From: Nordella sp. HKS 07
GTDB lineage: Bacteria > Pseudomonadota > Alphaproteobacteria > Rhizobiales > Aestuariivirgaceae
NCBI RefSeq assembly: GCF_011046735.1
Contig: NZ_CP049258.1
Location: 4,482,001 to 4,546,000 of the forward strand
Length of the DNA: 64,000 nucleotides
Direction: 5' to 3'
In this document: one piece after another, positions 16,975 to 24,883 of the stretch
Numbering within the stretch: the stretch's first letter is position 1
Layout: each line of letters opens with the position of its first letter
Notes under the pieces: generated by a model
Databases searched by the model: none
Told to the model about the DNA's origin: nothing
Seen by the model: only the letters and a program-made list of their open reading frames with translations
Program-made: the position numbers and the translations under genes

Positions 16975-17237
16975 GAAGATGCATCCCGGTTCCCCAACCT
17001 CTTGGACGCTGATGGTTCCCCGGTCTCCGAGTGGCAGCGCCTTGAGGCAGAGCTTCCAATCCCTGGAGAGGAAAATTGGAGGATTGTTGACGACCTTCAC
17101 ACAGGAAGCGGTGGGGGCCGATGAAAACTGGGAGTCCGCTAGAGTTGCGGCTGCAAACTATCTCGCCAAGGAAAAGCTGCTTCTTGGTCAAGCATCGATG
17201 TTATCCGTTATGTCGAAATGCGTGAGCCATTGAGGCT
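16975..17237 (+). other. Possible gene remnant between YkuD-like gene and SDR fragment
   Basis: No intact gene. One frame just after the YkuD stop, from about 16976 to a TGA near 17124, is open and protein-like (RFPNLLDADGSPVSEW, then PIPGEENWRIVDDL). After a possible shift a second frame continues (DENWESARVAAANYLAKEKL) to 17233. I cannot assign a family; it could be a decayed gene or coincidence. Confidence 0.3.
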
Positions 17238-17348
17238 CGCTTGTCGCGCCGCCGGCCGACCAGCGCCACGTTCGAGCTTAATCCCGCCAGCCGCTCAGCC
17301 GTTGCCGCGCCGATGCCGGCCTGTCACTATCGCCGTGTTCGCGCTCAT
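17238..17348 (-). pseudogene. Truncated, frameshifted copy of the SDR gene 5' end
   Basis: On the minus strand the ATG at 17348-17346 starts MSANTAIVTG exactly as the SDR gene at 9262. An eight-base deletion inside the TGAGTGIG codons then shifts the frame to an early TGA. Homology continues to 17238 and stops, so over 600 bases of the gene are missing. About 45 bases upstream of the ATG (to 17392) are also shared with the SDR gene's upstream region. Confidence 0.85.
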
Positions 17349-17392
17349 AATTTGCTTTCGGATAAGATGCTTATCTCATTATGACTGCCTAA
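17238..17392. repeat. Direct repeat B: broken second copy of SDR 5' region
   Basis: Same-orientation partner of 9145-9311. The two repeats bracket about 7.9 kb holding the palindromes, the LysR gene, the peptide importer operon and the YkuD-like gene. The copy differs from A by scattered substitutions and an eight-base deletion. Confidence 0.85.
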
Positions 17393-17515
17393 CAAAAATA
17401 AAACCGGAGCGGGTCGTCTCTCTCGAGATAGGGTTAGGTTAAAATTCACGGCGCAGTTCAGGCGGCGAGGCTGCGAGCTATCGACCTATCGAAGACCAGC
17501 CGACCTCCGGGGGGA

Positions 17516-17722
17516 TCAATCACCAATCATCGCTAATGCGGCCTTCCGGTCTCCGGGCTTCAATTGAAGAAATAACGCGCGGGCTTTCTTGATATCTCGC
17601 TCGGAACCGCTCTCGGCGGCCACCCTCAAGGCAACCGTGGTAGAATGATCCGCGCCGCAGATGAAGGCCAAAGCTTTAGCCAGGCGTCCCATTGCTGCAC
17701 GGTCGATCGTTGTCTCTTCCAC
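17516..17722 (-). CDS. Small hypothetical protein (68 residues)
   Basis: An open frame from GTG 17722 encodes a helical, charged protein (MGRLAKALAFICGADHS..., SERDIKKARALFLQLKPGDRKAALAMIGD) with one Cys. GAGGAT lies about nine bases before the GTG on the minus strand. I know no family for it. Amino-acid composition and the amphipathic helix at the C-terminus look like a real small protein, and nothing else occupies this stretch, but no neighbour supports a role. Confidence 0.45.
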   Translation of the reverse strand: MEETTIDRAAMGRLAKALAFICGADHSTTVALRVAAESGSERDIKKARALFLQLKPGDRKAALAMIGD

Positions 17723-18064
17723 TTAGTTCATCCTCGCAGCGTGACCCAGGCTCCAGTACCAAATCTCATCCGCAATAAGCACCAGATCAAGGCCAAAGGC
17801 TCCGCTCGACCCTCTCGGCAACAAAATCGTCATTTTCTGCACCAGTCCGAAGGAACCGGCTTCGAGCATGGCTTTCTTAGGTATTCCCTAGGGCGGTCGA
17901 GGGCCTCACGAGTCGTTTGTACAATAGGATATGCCTCAACGTAAATTATCTTGAAGTAATGCCTGCGTGCTCATACCATGTCGTGGGGAGATCTGCTTAG
18001 GGTAGCGGCGGCTACCAGCCGGATTTTTCTCCGAAACGCCCAGCGCAAGACAGGGAGAATACAT
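17723..18064. other. Intergenic stretch before the OsmC-like gene
   Basis: About 340 bases with no convincing gene. An in-frame GTG or TTG extension of the OsmC-like gene (from 17978) has unlikely composition. GGGAGA at 18054-18059 is the ribosome-binding site for the ATG at 18065. Nothing else recognised. Confidence 0.45.
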
Positions 18065-18622
18065 ATGGCTTCCGAAGTTCAAGCCGATAATGGCGTTAAC
18101 GTTGCTGCACTGCTCGAAGCCCGTGAGGCGCTGAAGGATGCCCCCGAGGCTGCCAATTTTAAGTGGCGGGCGACCTGCACCTGGAAGAATGGCACGCACA
18201 GCCATTCGACCGTCGAGGGCTTCTACGGCCTTGGCGGAGAGCAGAAGCACAGGACCACCTTCACTTTCGATGCCGATCACCCCGAGGTTTTTGCCTCGCA
18301 AGACAATGGCGCTACACCAGTTGAGATGGTGCTCGTCGGCCTCGCCAGTTGCCTGACAGCCGGCGTTGCTGCGGTGGCCCAGAACAGGGGAATCCAGTTG
18401 CGATCGGTCACAGCGTCTCTGGAAGGTGGCATGAACCTCTATGGCATCCTTGGCATTGACAAGGATGTGCGGAACGGTTTTGACGGCATCAAGGTTGACT
18501 TCAAGATCGATGCTGACGCGAGCGAGGATGATATCAAGGCGCTGGTGGCGCAATCGCAGAAACGCTCGGCAGTCTATGATATCGTGACCAACCCAACCAA
18601 TGTCACTGTCAGTGTGAATTGA
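18065..18622 (+). CDS. OsmC family protein lacking the second redox cysteine
   Basis: A 185-residue OsmC/Ohr-fold protein. The first conserved Cys is present in VGLASCLTAG (near residue 98). The second, normally in a xxCPV-type motif about 60 residues on, is replaced by Ser (SQKRSAVYDIVTNPT). Typical family members reduce organic hydroperoxides with both cysteines, so this one is unlikely to be a standard peroxidase. ATG 18065 follows GGGAGA. It is followed after 25 bases by a flavoprotein gene on the same strand and may share its transcript. Confidence 0.85.
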   Translation: MASEVQADNGVNVAALLEAREALKDAPEAANFKWRATCTWKNGTHSHSTVEGFYGLGGEQKHRTTFTFDADHPEVFASQDNGATPVEMVLVGLASCLTAGVAAVAQNRGIQLRSVTASLEGGMNLYGILGIDKDVRNGFDGIKVDFKIDADASEDDIKALVAQSQKRSAVYDIVTNPTNVTVSVN

Positions 18623-18647
18623 TCGGCGCATTTGCGCGATCAAGGAG

Positions 18648-19898
18648 TTGGATAGCGTTCGCAACATAGAAGCTGTTGTAATCGGTGCCGGTCATGCTGG
18701 GCTGGCAATGAGCCGTTGCCTCACTGAACGCTCTGTCGACCATGTCGTGATAGAGCGTGGTGAGGTGGCCAATTCGTGGCGCACTGAACGCTGGGACTCA
18801 CTTCGCCTGCTGACACCCAACTGGCAAAGCCGCCTGCCGGGCTTTGGCTATGATGGCGACGATCCTGACGGTTACCGCACCATGCCCGAGGTCATTGATT
18901 TCCTCGTCCGTTACGCAGGCGCGATTTCGGCACCAGTACAGACCAATACTTGTGTGACATCGCTGTCCAGCACGGATAGCGGCTTCGTTGTCGTCACAGA
19001 CAGGGGCGTCTGGCGCTGTCGAACAGTTGTGCTTGCAACAGGAGCCTGCAACGTTGCACGGGTTCCTGCGGTCGCCGGGGCGGTTCCGTCCAGGATTGCG
19101 ACCGTCACCTCGATGGATTACCGCAATCCCAGTCAACTCGACGATGGCGGTGTGCTGGTCGTCGGTGCGTCCGCGACTGGAACTCAGCTTGCCGACGAGA
19201 TTCATCGCTCGGGCCGTCCGGTTACCCTGGCCGTTGGAGAGCATGTGCGGGCGCCACGGGTCTACCGGGGCAAGGATATCGAGTGGTGGATGGATGTCGC
19301 CGGCGTTCACGACGAGCGCTATGATGAGGTCGATGACATCGACCGGGCGCGGCGGGTGCCATCGCTTCAGTTGGCCGGCTCGCCCGAGCGCAGAACCCTG
19401 GACCTCAACGCGCTAACCGGCATCGGCGTCAAGCTCGTTGGCCGGATCGCGGGCATCGTCGAGGGAAAGGCGCAGTTCTCTGGTTCGTTGCACAATAATT
19501 GCGCGATGGCCGATCTCAAGATGAACCGGCTGCTGAGCACAATCGATGAATGGGTGACCAGGAATGGGCTCGACGGTGAGGTCGATGCGCCGCACCGCCT
19601 TGCTCCCACCGAGGTCGAGACCACGCCGCCTATTGGCATGGATCTCGGATCCGGCAAGATCAGAACGATTGTTTGGGCGACCGGATACCGCCCGGATTAT
19701 TCCTGGCTCGATGTGCCGGTTCTCGATCGCAAAGGCCAGGTCCGTCACGACGGTGGTGTGACCGAATATCCAGGCATGTATCTGATGGGGATGCAGTTTC
19801 TGCGCCGCCGCAAGTCTGCCCTGATCGACGGCGCCGGCGACGACGCGCGTGATCTCAGCGACCATCTGGCATCGTACCTCAGGCAATCTTCGTCGTGA
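18648..19898 (+). CDS. FAD/NAD(P)-dependent oxidoreductase (flavin monooxygenase-like)
   Basis: A 416-residue two-dinucleotide-binding-domain flavoprotein: FAD motif VVIGAGHAGLA (residues 11-21), NAD(P) motif VLVVGASATGTQLA near 173, and WATGYRPDYSWL near 343. The classical FMO fingerprint (F-x-G-x-x-x-H) is not seen, so it is closer to the CzcO/YwrO-type flavin oxidoreductases than to true FMOs. The start is uncertain: AAGGAG abuts the TTG at 18648, with no good ATG nearby. Substrate unknown; it may act with the OsmC-like protein upstream. Confidence 0.8.
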   Translation: MDSVRNIEAVVIGAGHAGLAMSRCLTERSVDHVVIERGEVANSWRTERWDSLRLLTPNWQSRLPGFGYDGDDPDGYRTMPEVIDFLVRYAGAISAPVQTNTCVTSLSSTDSGFVVVTDRGVWRCRTVVLATGACNVARVPAVAGAVPSRIATVTSMDYRNPSQLDDGGVLVVGASATGTQLADEIHRSGRPVTLAVGEHVRAPRVYRGKDIEWWMDVAGVHDERYDEVDDIDRARRVPSLQLAGSPERRTLDLNALTGIGVKLVGRIAGIVEGKAQFSGSLHNNCAMADLKMNRLLSTIDEWVTRNGLDGEVDAPHRLAPTEVETTPPIGMDLGSGKIRTIVWATGYRPDYSWLDVPVLDRKGQVRHDGGVTEYPGMYLMGMQFLRRRKSALIDGAGDDARDLSDHLASYLRQSSS

Positions 19899-19962
19899 TG
19901 CCGATCTTAAAGCTCCGATTTGCCAACGACCGCCAGGGGGCAAGTTCTCCGCGCTCTTGTAA

Positions 19963-20421
19963 TCATATTCCCAAGTGCAGTTTCGGTTTCCAGAACGGAC
20001 GGAAGAGCTCGATCTTGGGACAACGGTTCATCACCACCTTCAGGCCCGCTTCCTCTGCCAACCGGGCCGCAGCGTCATCGCGCACGCCAATCTGGCCCCA
20101 GAGGACCTTCGCACCAGTGGCGATAGCCTCCTGTGCAACTTCCATCAGATCCTCGGAGCGGCGAAAGACCTCAACCATATCCACAGGTCGGTCGATAGAA
20201 GCAAGTGAAGGATATACCCTAAGCCCGCGAATTTCCTCCAGACCCGGGGTAGGGTTGACTGGAATCATATCAAAGCCAGTTTCGTGCAACACCCTAAGCA
20301 CTCCATAGGAGAACTTGGTTTTGTCGGGGCTGGCCCCCACCATCGCAATAGTTTTGACCGATTTCAGAATGCCTTGCAGATAAGCGTCCGAATAGGGCTC
20401 ATCATGATTCATGTATTTCAT
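19963..20421 (-). CDS. CoA-binding domain protein (YccU-like)
   Basis: A 152-residue protein of the CoA_binding_2 family, a Rossmann domain related to the CoA-binding part of succinyl-CoA synthetase. The dinucleotide-type loop reads AMVGASPDKTK (residues 27-37), with PVNPT, WGQIGVRDD and the Cys-containing VVMNRCPKIE motif near the C-terminus, as usual. The ATG overlaps the stop of the ferredoxin gene (ATGA). It is the last gene of the methanethiol oxidase operon. Its role there is not known. Confidence 0.87.
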   Translation of the reverse strand: MKYMNHDEPYSDAYLQGILKSVKTIAMVGASPDKTKFSYGVLRVLHETGFDMIPVNPTPGLEEIRGLRVYPSLASIDRPVDMVEVFRRSEDLMEVAQEAIATGAKVLWGQIGVRDDAAARLAEEAGLKVVMNRCPKIELFRPFWKPKLHLGI

Positions 20422-20789
20422 TTCGGTTTTTCCAACGGAATAGCAATATCGGCCTTCAGTTCATGCGCGGCCAGTGGATCAAGGAAGGGGTTGCGGTAAA
20501 GTTTGTCGTGACTCTCGACGCCGACCTCAAGGGTGCAGTCGCTCATTGGGCGGGCAACGCACATAATGACATAACCATTGTTGATTTGGCGGTTGTTCAG
20601 CGCCACCTGCGTCTTCTGATTGATTTTGCCGCTGATCAGTTTGGCCGCACAGGTTATGCAGCCGCCATACATGCAGCCATAGGGCAGGTCGACGCCCTGC
20701 TCGCGCAAGCTCAGCAAGAGTGGCTTGCGGTGATCGACCTCATAGGTCGCGCCGCCACGATTGGCGAGAGTGATGGTGTGGATGGTCAA
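20418..20789 (-). CDS. 2Fe-2S ferredoxin
   Basis: A 123-residue plant-type [2Fe-2S] ferredoxin. The cluster cysteines are in GCMYGGCITC (C-x4-C-x2-C, near residues 39-46) with the fourth in VIMCVARP near 77. The C-terminal tail of about 35 residues is longer than in minimal ferredoxins. Its ATG overlaps the stop of the methanethiol oxidase-like gene (ATGA), so the two are translated together. It likely passes electrons to or from a redox partner linked to thiol oxidation; the partner is not visible. Confidence 0.9.
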   Translation of the reverse strand: MTIHTITLANRGGATYEVDHRKPLLLSLREQGVDLPYGCMYGGCITCAAKLISGKINQKTQVALNNRQINNGYVIMCVARPMSDCTLEVGVESHDKLYRNPFLDPLAAHELKADIAIPLEKPK

Positions 20790-22141
20790 ACCCAGATATC
20801 ACTTGTGCAATCGCCGCCGGGATAACGGGTTTCGTGGCAGCGGCTTGGTCCGTTTGGCTCCCTGCCAAAATCAACGACAAATCGCGGATCGATTTCCATG
20901 CCGCCGTGATTCGTATCGCAATTTACCATCAGCATACATCCGCCATTGGTGCGGATCTCCGGATAGAACTGATTGTCCCAGGTTGAGAACAGGGAGGTCG
21001 TCACATAGAGACGCTTACCGTCGAGGCTGAGCTGTATCATCTGAGGGCCGCCAGTGACTTTCACTCCATTGACTTCGGGCGCACGGCCGAGAAGGCCACC
21101 CATCCACACCTGTCCGGTCAGCTTGGGGTTGTGGGGGTCAGAGATATCGTACTGACGGATATCGCCGTGCAACCAGTTACAGAGGTACAGGTATTTGTCG
21201 TCCATGCTGAGCAGGATGACCGAGATTACGCCCGGTACCGGAATGGGCCACTCCGGATGCGGCTCATTTTCAACATCCACGATTTTTTCCCAATGCCATT
21301 CACCCGCCGCGTCCTTCCACCAATGAATGATATTGGCCGAAAGGGCGGCTCCAACAAAGCCGTGGCTGCTGTCGGGATTATGGTGGAATCGCACTTCCAG
21401 CGGGATCAAGCCATCCTCACCGAGATAGAAAGTCTGCTTTGGTTCTTTCTTTTCAAAGTCCCAGAAATGGATTTCCCGGCCGTATTTGAGGTGGCCCACC
21501 TCTTCGAGGTCAAAGCCCGGCATGAAGGTATTGGGCGCGGCCCATTCTGAGCTAACCATCACGTTGTGGCGCGGTTGATACCAGAAGTCATAGCTGAACT
21601 TGATATTGCCCATGGAGTTTTCCCAGCGGCCGACGATCTCAAAATCTTTGTTGAGATGCAGATAGCCGCCCGGCGCATTTCCTTGAGCGTCGCCAAGCAT
21701 GGAAATAATGATTTCGGAGCCAAGGCAATGCACTGTGTGCGGTGCCGAAAGGTTAGTCTTGGCTTTGATCTCCGCGCCTTCGATGACCTTGAACAGCGTC
21801 GGATTGCGCGGATCGGTACCGCAGTCGACGATATGCAGATTTGACGAGCGTACGCCAGGCACAATCAGATATTTGCGCTCCATGCCCGGATCGCCATGGC
21901 AGGACGAGCAGACATTCCAGCCCATGTGGTGAAGCTCATCGCCAATGCCCGGCACCTGCATACGCGAAATCACCTGGCTGTAGGTCGGACTCTCGGGGGC
22001 CGCATCTATGGTGCACAAATAGTCCGGCTTCTGGATGCCCGTCCCGGTATAGATGGCAATCGTATAGAGCAACTTTTCGCGCGGTGCCTCCATTGCCTCG
22101 ATGGGAGAAGCATAGCCCGGCCCACAACACTGTTTGGTCAT
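20786..22141 (-). CDS. mtoX: Selenium-binding protein / methanethiol oxidase (SBP56 family)
   Basis: A 451-residue SBP56-family protein, the family of bacterial methanethiol oxidase MtoX and human SELENBP1, which convert methanethiol to formaldehyde, H2S and H2O2 using copper. Family signatures are the N-terminal QCCGPGYASP, HHMGWNVCSSC near 71, VHCLGSEIIISMLGD near 137 and a histidine-rich beta-propeller core (FHHNPDSSHGFVG, NWLHGDIRQYD). No signal peptide is visible, unlike the periplasmic Hyphomicrobium enzyme. The gene is coupled by ATGA overlaps to a small ORF before it and to the ferredoxin gene after it. The symbol is by family only. Confidence 0.85.
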   Translation of the reverse strand: MTKQCCGPGYASPIEAMEAPREKLLYTIAIYTGTGIQKPDYLCTIDAAPESPTYSQVISRMQVPGIGDELHHMGWNVCSSCHGDPGMERKYLIVPGVRSSNLHIVDCGTDPRNPTLFKVIEGAEIKAKTNLSAPHTVHCLGSEIIISMLGDAQGNAPGGYLHLNKDFEIVGRWENSMGNIKFSYDFWYQPRHNVMVSSEWAAPNTFMPGFDLEEVGHLKYGREIHFWDFEKKEPKQTFYLGEDGLIPLEVRFHHNPDSSHGFVGAALSANIIHWWKDAAGEWHWEKIVDVENEPHPEWPIPVPGVISVILLSMDDKYLYLCNWLHGDIRQYDISDPHNPKLTGQVWMGGLLGRAPEVNGVKVTGGPQMIQLSLDGKRLYVTTSLFSTWDNQFYPEIRTNGGCMLMVNCDTNHGGMEIDPRFVVDFGREPNGPSRCHETRYPGGDCTSDIWV

Positions 22142-22335
22142 AGGTACTTCCCCATACTGAATATCAAGTTCCGGCCTGTATCGACAATCACCGCCAGTCC
22201 CTCACCGGGCGCACCGACGTCATAAATGCTTGAAATGCCCATTGCCAACCAGCGCGCACTTGCCTCTATGAAGTCGCCCCGCCACATGAGCTTCATACCC
22301 ACGGCCAGTCTCGTCAAGTCGGTATAACCAAACAC
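22138..22335 (-). CDS. Small protein (65 residues) coupled to mtoX
   Basis: An open frame from GTG 22335 whose TGA overlaps the mtoX ATG (ATGA), the same coupling used by the rest of the operon. The product (TRLAVGMKLMWRGDFIEA..., ending in IVDTGRNLIFSMGKYL) has no signal peptide and no motif I recognise. A 12-base palindrome ATATGCGCATAT (22338-22349) lies just ahead of the GTG and could be an operator. It may be a true small subunit or a leader; an internal ATG (MKLMW) is an alternative start. Confidence 0.5.
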   Translation of the reverse strand: MFGYTDLTRLAVGMKLMWRGDFIEASARWLAMGISSIYDVGAPGEGLAVIVDTGRNLIFSMGKYL

Positions 22336-22337
22336 CT

Positions 22338-22349
22338 ATATGCGCATAT
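22338..22349. promoter_or_regulatory. 12-base palindrome ahead of the mtoX operon
   Basis: ATATGCGCATAT is a perfect palindrome directly upstream of the first open frame of the mtoX operon (minus strand). Position and symmetry fit a dimeric regulator site; no known motif is claimed. Confidence 0.3.
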
Positions 22350-22350
22350 C

Positions 22351-22546
22351 GGGGCGACAGCGATCCGAGGCTTCTCGCCGAGGTCGCCAGATGGGGCGAG
22401 GATTTCGGCTATTGCGCGGTCAAGCTCAATGTCGGCTGCCCGTCCGATCGCGTACAGGAAGGCCGCTTCGGCGTCTGTCTCATGGCCAAGCCCGATCTCG
22501 TCGCCGAAGGAGTTGCGGCAATGCGCGACGCTGTTTCCATCCCTGC
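22351..22546 (+). pseudogene. dusA internal fragment
   Basis: About 195 bases match the internal part of the dusA gene at 23342-24338: translated, they read WGEDFGYCAVKLNVGCPSD then VQEGRFGVCLMAKPDLVAEG, against the corresponding dusA residues. A one-base gap at the left edge and loss of similarity after GTTTCCATCCCTG show it is a broken remnant. By eye it is near 78 percent identical to dusA, so it is not a recent duplicate. Confidence 0.8.
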
Positions 22547-22594
22547 TCGCGCCCGGGAGCGAGATGCTTGGCCCAACGAGCGTGCCCCAAGACG

Positions 22595-22937
22595 CTATTT
22601 CAGTTTTCGAGCCGGTTTACCCTTCGGCTGGCTCGGCCGGCCGATGTTCCGCCGGTATCGGATGAACTCATCTGTGTCAATCACGAGCGCGGTTTCGCGC
22701 TCTGCTCGATGCGCACGCGCAGCGTAGCCGCTATTACTTGCAATGCGATGCTTCAGAGCACCCGGAGGGGTGGGGCCGTGAACCTCCAATCGAGTCAAGT
22801 CGGCAATTGTCAGCAGTCCCTGCATCATTGGCCCAACGTTCGTGAGATGCTCCAACAGCCCCTGTGCGTCCACGTAGGCTTCGCGGCAGAACAGGTTTTC
22901 ACCATTTAAAGTGAAGTCGTAATAGAGGTTTTTCTCT
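22595..22937 (-). pseudogene. C-terminal fragment of an antibiotic-biosynthesis-monooxygenase-type protein
   Basis: On the minus strand the frame from about 22937 encodes LYYDFTLNGENLFCREAY, then VDAQGLLEHLTNVGPMM and LEVHGP. This matches the C-terminal half of short ABM-domain proteins (putative quinol monooxygenases) as I know them. A stop lies directly upstream in this frame and the N-terminal half is absent. After about 22750 the sequence no longer looks like the family. It is a decayed fragment. Confidence 0.55.
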
Positions 22938-22939
22938 CA

Positions 22940-23341
22940 GTCACAGTTCTGGAGATAAACGCAGGCAGAGAAGCTTCATCGTCTCTAAATTGTCGGGATG
23001 CGCCTTGAAGTACGGATGGAGGCTAACGCTGTTGGATGGATGAGACATCGTCGGTCATATCTTTCGCTGAGCGTTCACAGGCGCAGAAGTTGGTGCGAGA
23101 TCCGGAACCATTGCCCAATTGAAGGGCTTTGGATCAACGAACGTATCGGGCGGCATGTGAAGAAAGCCTACAGATCGGGGCCACACCGGCCGTGCTGGCC
23201 GGGACTTTCTATCTCTTCACATAAAGCGGGTGTTTCCCTAACGGCGGCTTGCAACACATTGAAGCCGCTGGCATTTTTTTGCTAATTCCGATATCGGTAT
23301 CACAAAAGTGTACACATCGGACTTGTCCGCAGGCTAAGCCT
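22940..23341. other. Noncoding stretch upstream of dusA
   Basis: About 400 bases with no convincing gene on either strand. With the dusA and ABM fragments just left of it, it looks like a recombination scar. No integrase, tRNA or clear attachment repeat was seen. Confidence 0.45.
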
Positions 23342-24338
23342 TTGATCGCACAGTGGAAATTTTCCGTCGCCCCCATGATGGACTGGAGTGATCGGCATTG
23401 CCGGTTTTTCCACCGTCTGATGTCGCGCCATGCCTTGCTCTATACCGAGATGGTGACGGCGCAGGCGATCCGTTACGGCGATCGCGAGCGCCTGATCGGA
23501 TCTCGATCCGCGCGAGCAGCCGGTCGCCCTGCAGGTCGGCGGCAGTGATCCGAAGCTCCTGGCGGAGGCCGCCCGCTGGGGCGAGGATTTTGGCTATTGC
23601 GAGATCAATCTCAATGTCGGCTGTCCCTCGGACCGGGTGCAGGAGGGCCGTTTCGGCGCCTGCCTCATGGCCGAGCCGCAACTCGTCGCCGACTGCGTGG
23701 CGGCGATGCGCCAGGCCGTCCAGATTCCTGTCACCGTGAAATGTCGCATCGGCATCGACGACCAGGACGAGGACGAGGATCTCGACCGTTTCATCCGTAC
23801 CGTTTCGGCGACAGGCTGCTCCACCTTCGTCATCCATGCCCGCAAGGCCTGGCTCGCAGGATTGTCACCGAAAGAGAACCGCGAGGTTCCGCCGCTCAAT
23901 TACGAGCGCGTCTATCGCATCAAGCGAGCCTATCCGGACCATGTCATCGTGATCAATGGCGGCATTCTGACACTCGCGGAAGCCGAGGCCCATCTCGCTT
24001 TTGTCGACGGTGTCATGCTGGGCCGCGCCGCCTATCACACGCCCTGGATTCTGGCCGACGTGGATCATCGCCTGTTCGGCGCGGTACCGTCAGCGCTCAC
24101 GCGCGCCGATGTCGTCGAGCGCATGAAACCCTATATTGCGGGGGAACTCGCGAAGCAGCCGGGACTTGCCCGTATCACCCGGCATATTCTAGGGCTCTTC
24201 CATGGCGAGCCGGGCGGTCGCGCCTGGCGCAGGGTACTTTCCGAAAATGCGCATCGCCGCGGCGCCGGCCTCGAAGTGCTCGACGCGGCCCTGGCGGCGG
24301 TGGAAGCGCAGGCCCATCGCCTCATGGCGGCGGAATGA
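23342..24338 (+). pseudogene. dusA: tRNA-dihydrouridine synthase A, with one-base frameshift
   Basis: DusA reduces uridines in the D-loop of tRNA using FMN. The start is probably TTG 23342 ([21 protein letters not shown]). At 23498-23507 the sequence GGATCTCGAT should read GGATTCGAT to encode [15 protein letters not shown], so one base is extra. The rest is intact: NVGCPSDRVQ with the catalytic Cys, VTVKCRIGIDD, HARKAWL, VINGGI and GVMLGRAAYHTPW. Corrected length is about 331 residues, normal for DusA. Either a recent mutation or a sequence error; the same insertion occurs near 5792. Confidence 0.85.
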
Positions 24339-24357
24339 TCGTGACTTGCGGACGACT

Positions 24358-24804
24358 CTATTGATAACCAATCCCCGAGATATAGTTCGATAACATCCTC
24401 TCTTCGAACTGTTCCTGCTCAATAAGCGCTCTCATCGCGTCGCGGGCATCGAGAATGCCGAGAGGTACTGAATCCGCGTCGAGGACCGGAATCTTGTGTA
24501 AGCGCTGCGCGGCCATTGTCTGGCAGACGGCGTAAACCTCTTCGTCGGGCGTGCAGGCGATGATACCCCGGCTCATGAGCGTCGCGACCGACGCCTGGCT
24601 GGATCGCTTATACGCAAGATAGCGGATGAGATCTGACTTGCTGAGCACGCCCGCTGCTCTCCCGCGTGAATCACAGACAACGACCAATCCTACCCCAGGA
24701 TTGGACAGCAAACGAGCTGCTGCCTGTAACGTACCTTCCGTACCGATCACCAAAAGACGGGGTAATGTCACGGAGCTGAGCTGTCCAACGCGCATGATAG
24801 CCAT
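24358..24804 (-). CDS. CBS domain pair protein
   Basis: About 148 residues with two CBS domains. The first spans LLVIGTEGTLQAAARLL to GVLSKSDLIRYL; the second TLMSRGIIACTPDEE to GILDARDAMRALI. Such proteins bind adenine nucleotides and act as energy or redox sensors. The frame is open up to 24921, but an earlier start would overlap the next gene's end and add an unlikely leader, so ATG 24804 (or ATG 24795) is chosen. It stands between dusA and a carboxymuconolactone-decarboxylase-like gene, without a clear partner. Confidence 0.78.
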   Translation of the reverse strand: MAIMRVGQLSSVTLPRLLVIGTEGTLQAAARLLSNPGVGLVVVCDSRGRAAGVLSKSDLIRYLAYKRSSQASVATLMSRGIIACTPDEEVYAVCQTMAAQRLHKIPVLDADSVPLGILDARDAMRALIEQEQFEERMLSNYISGIGYQ

Positions 24805-24883
24805 CTTCGGATAAAGGGTGCGACTGGGTAGACCGGTCGAGGTGGAACCGGGGAGGAGCACCACCTCGACCGCCGTCGCGGCA

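Noticed and set aside
22351-22546. dusA fragment as a phage attachment site
   Set aside because: The shared part is internal to dusA, diverged and about 195 bases long, unlike the short identical 5' repeats left by dusA-targeting integrases; no integrase present.
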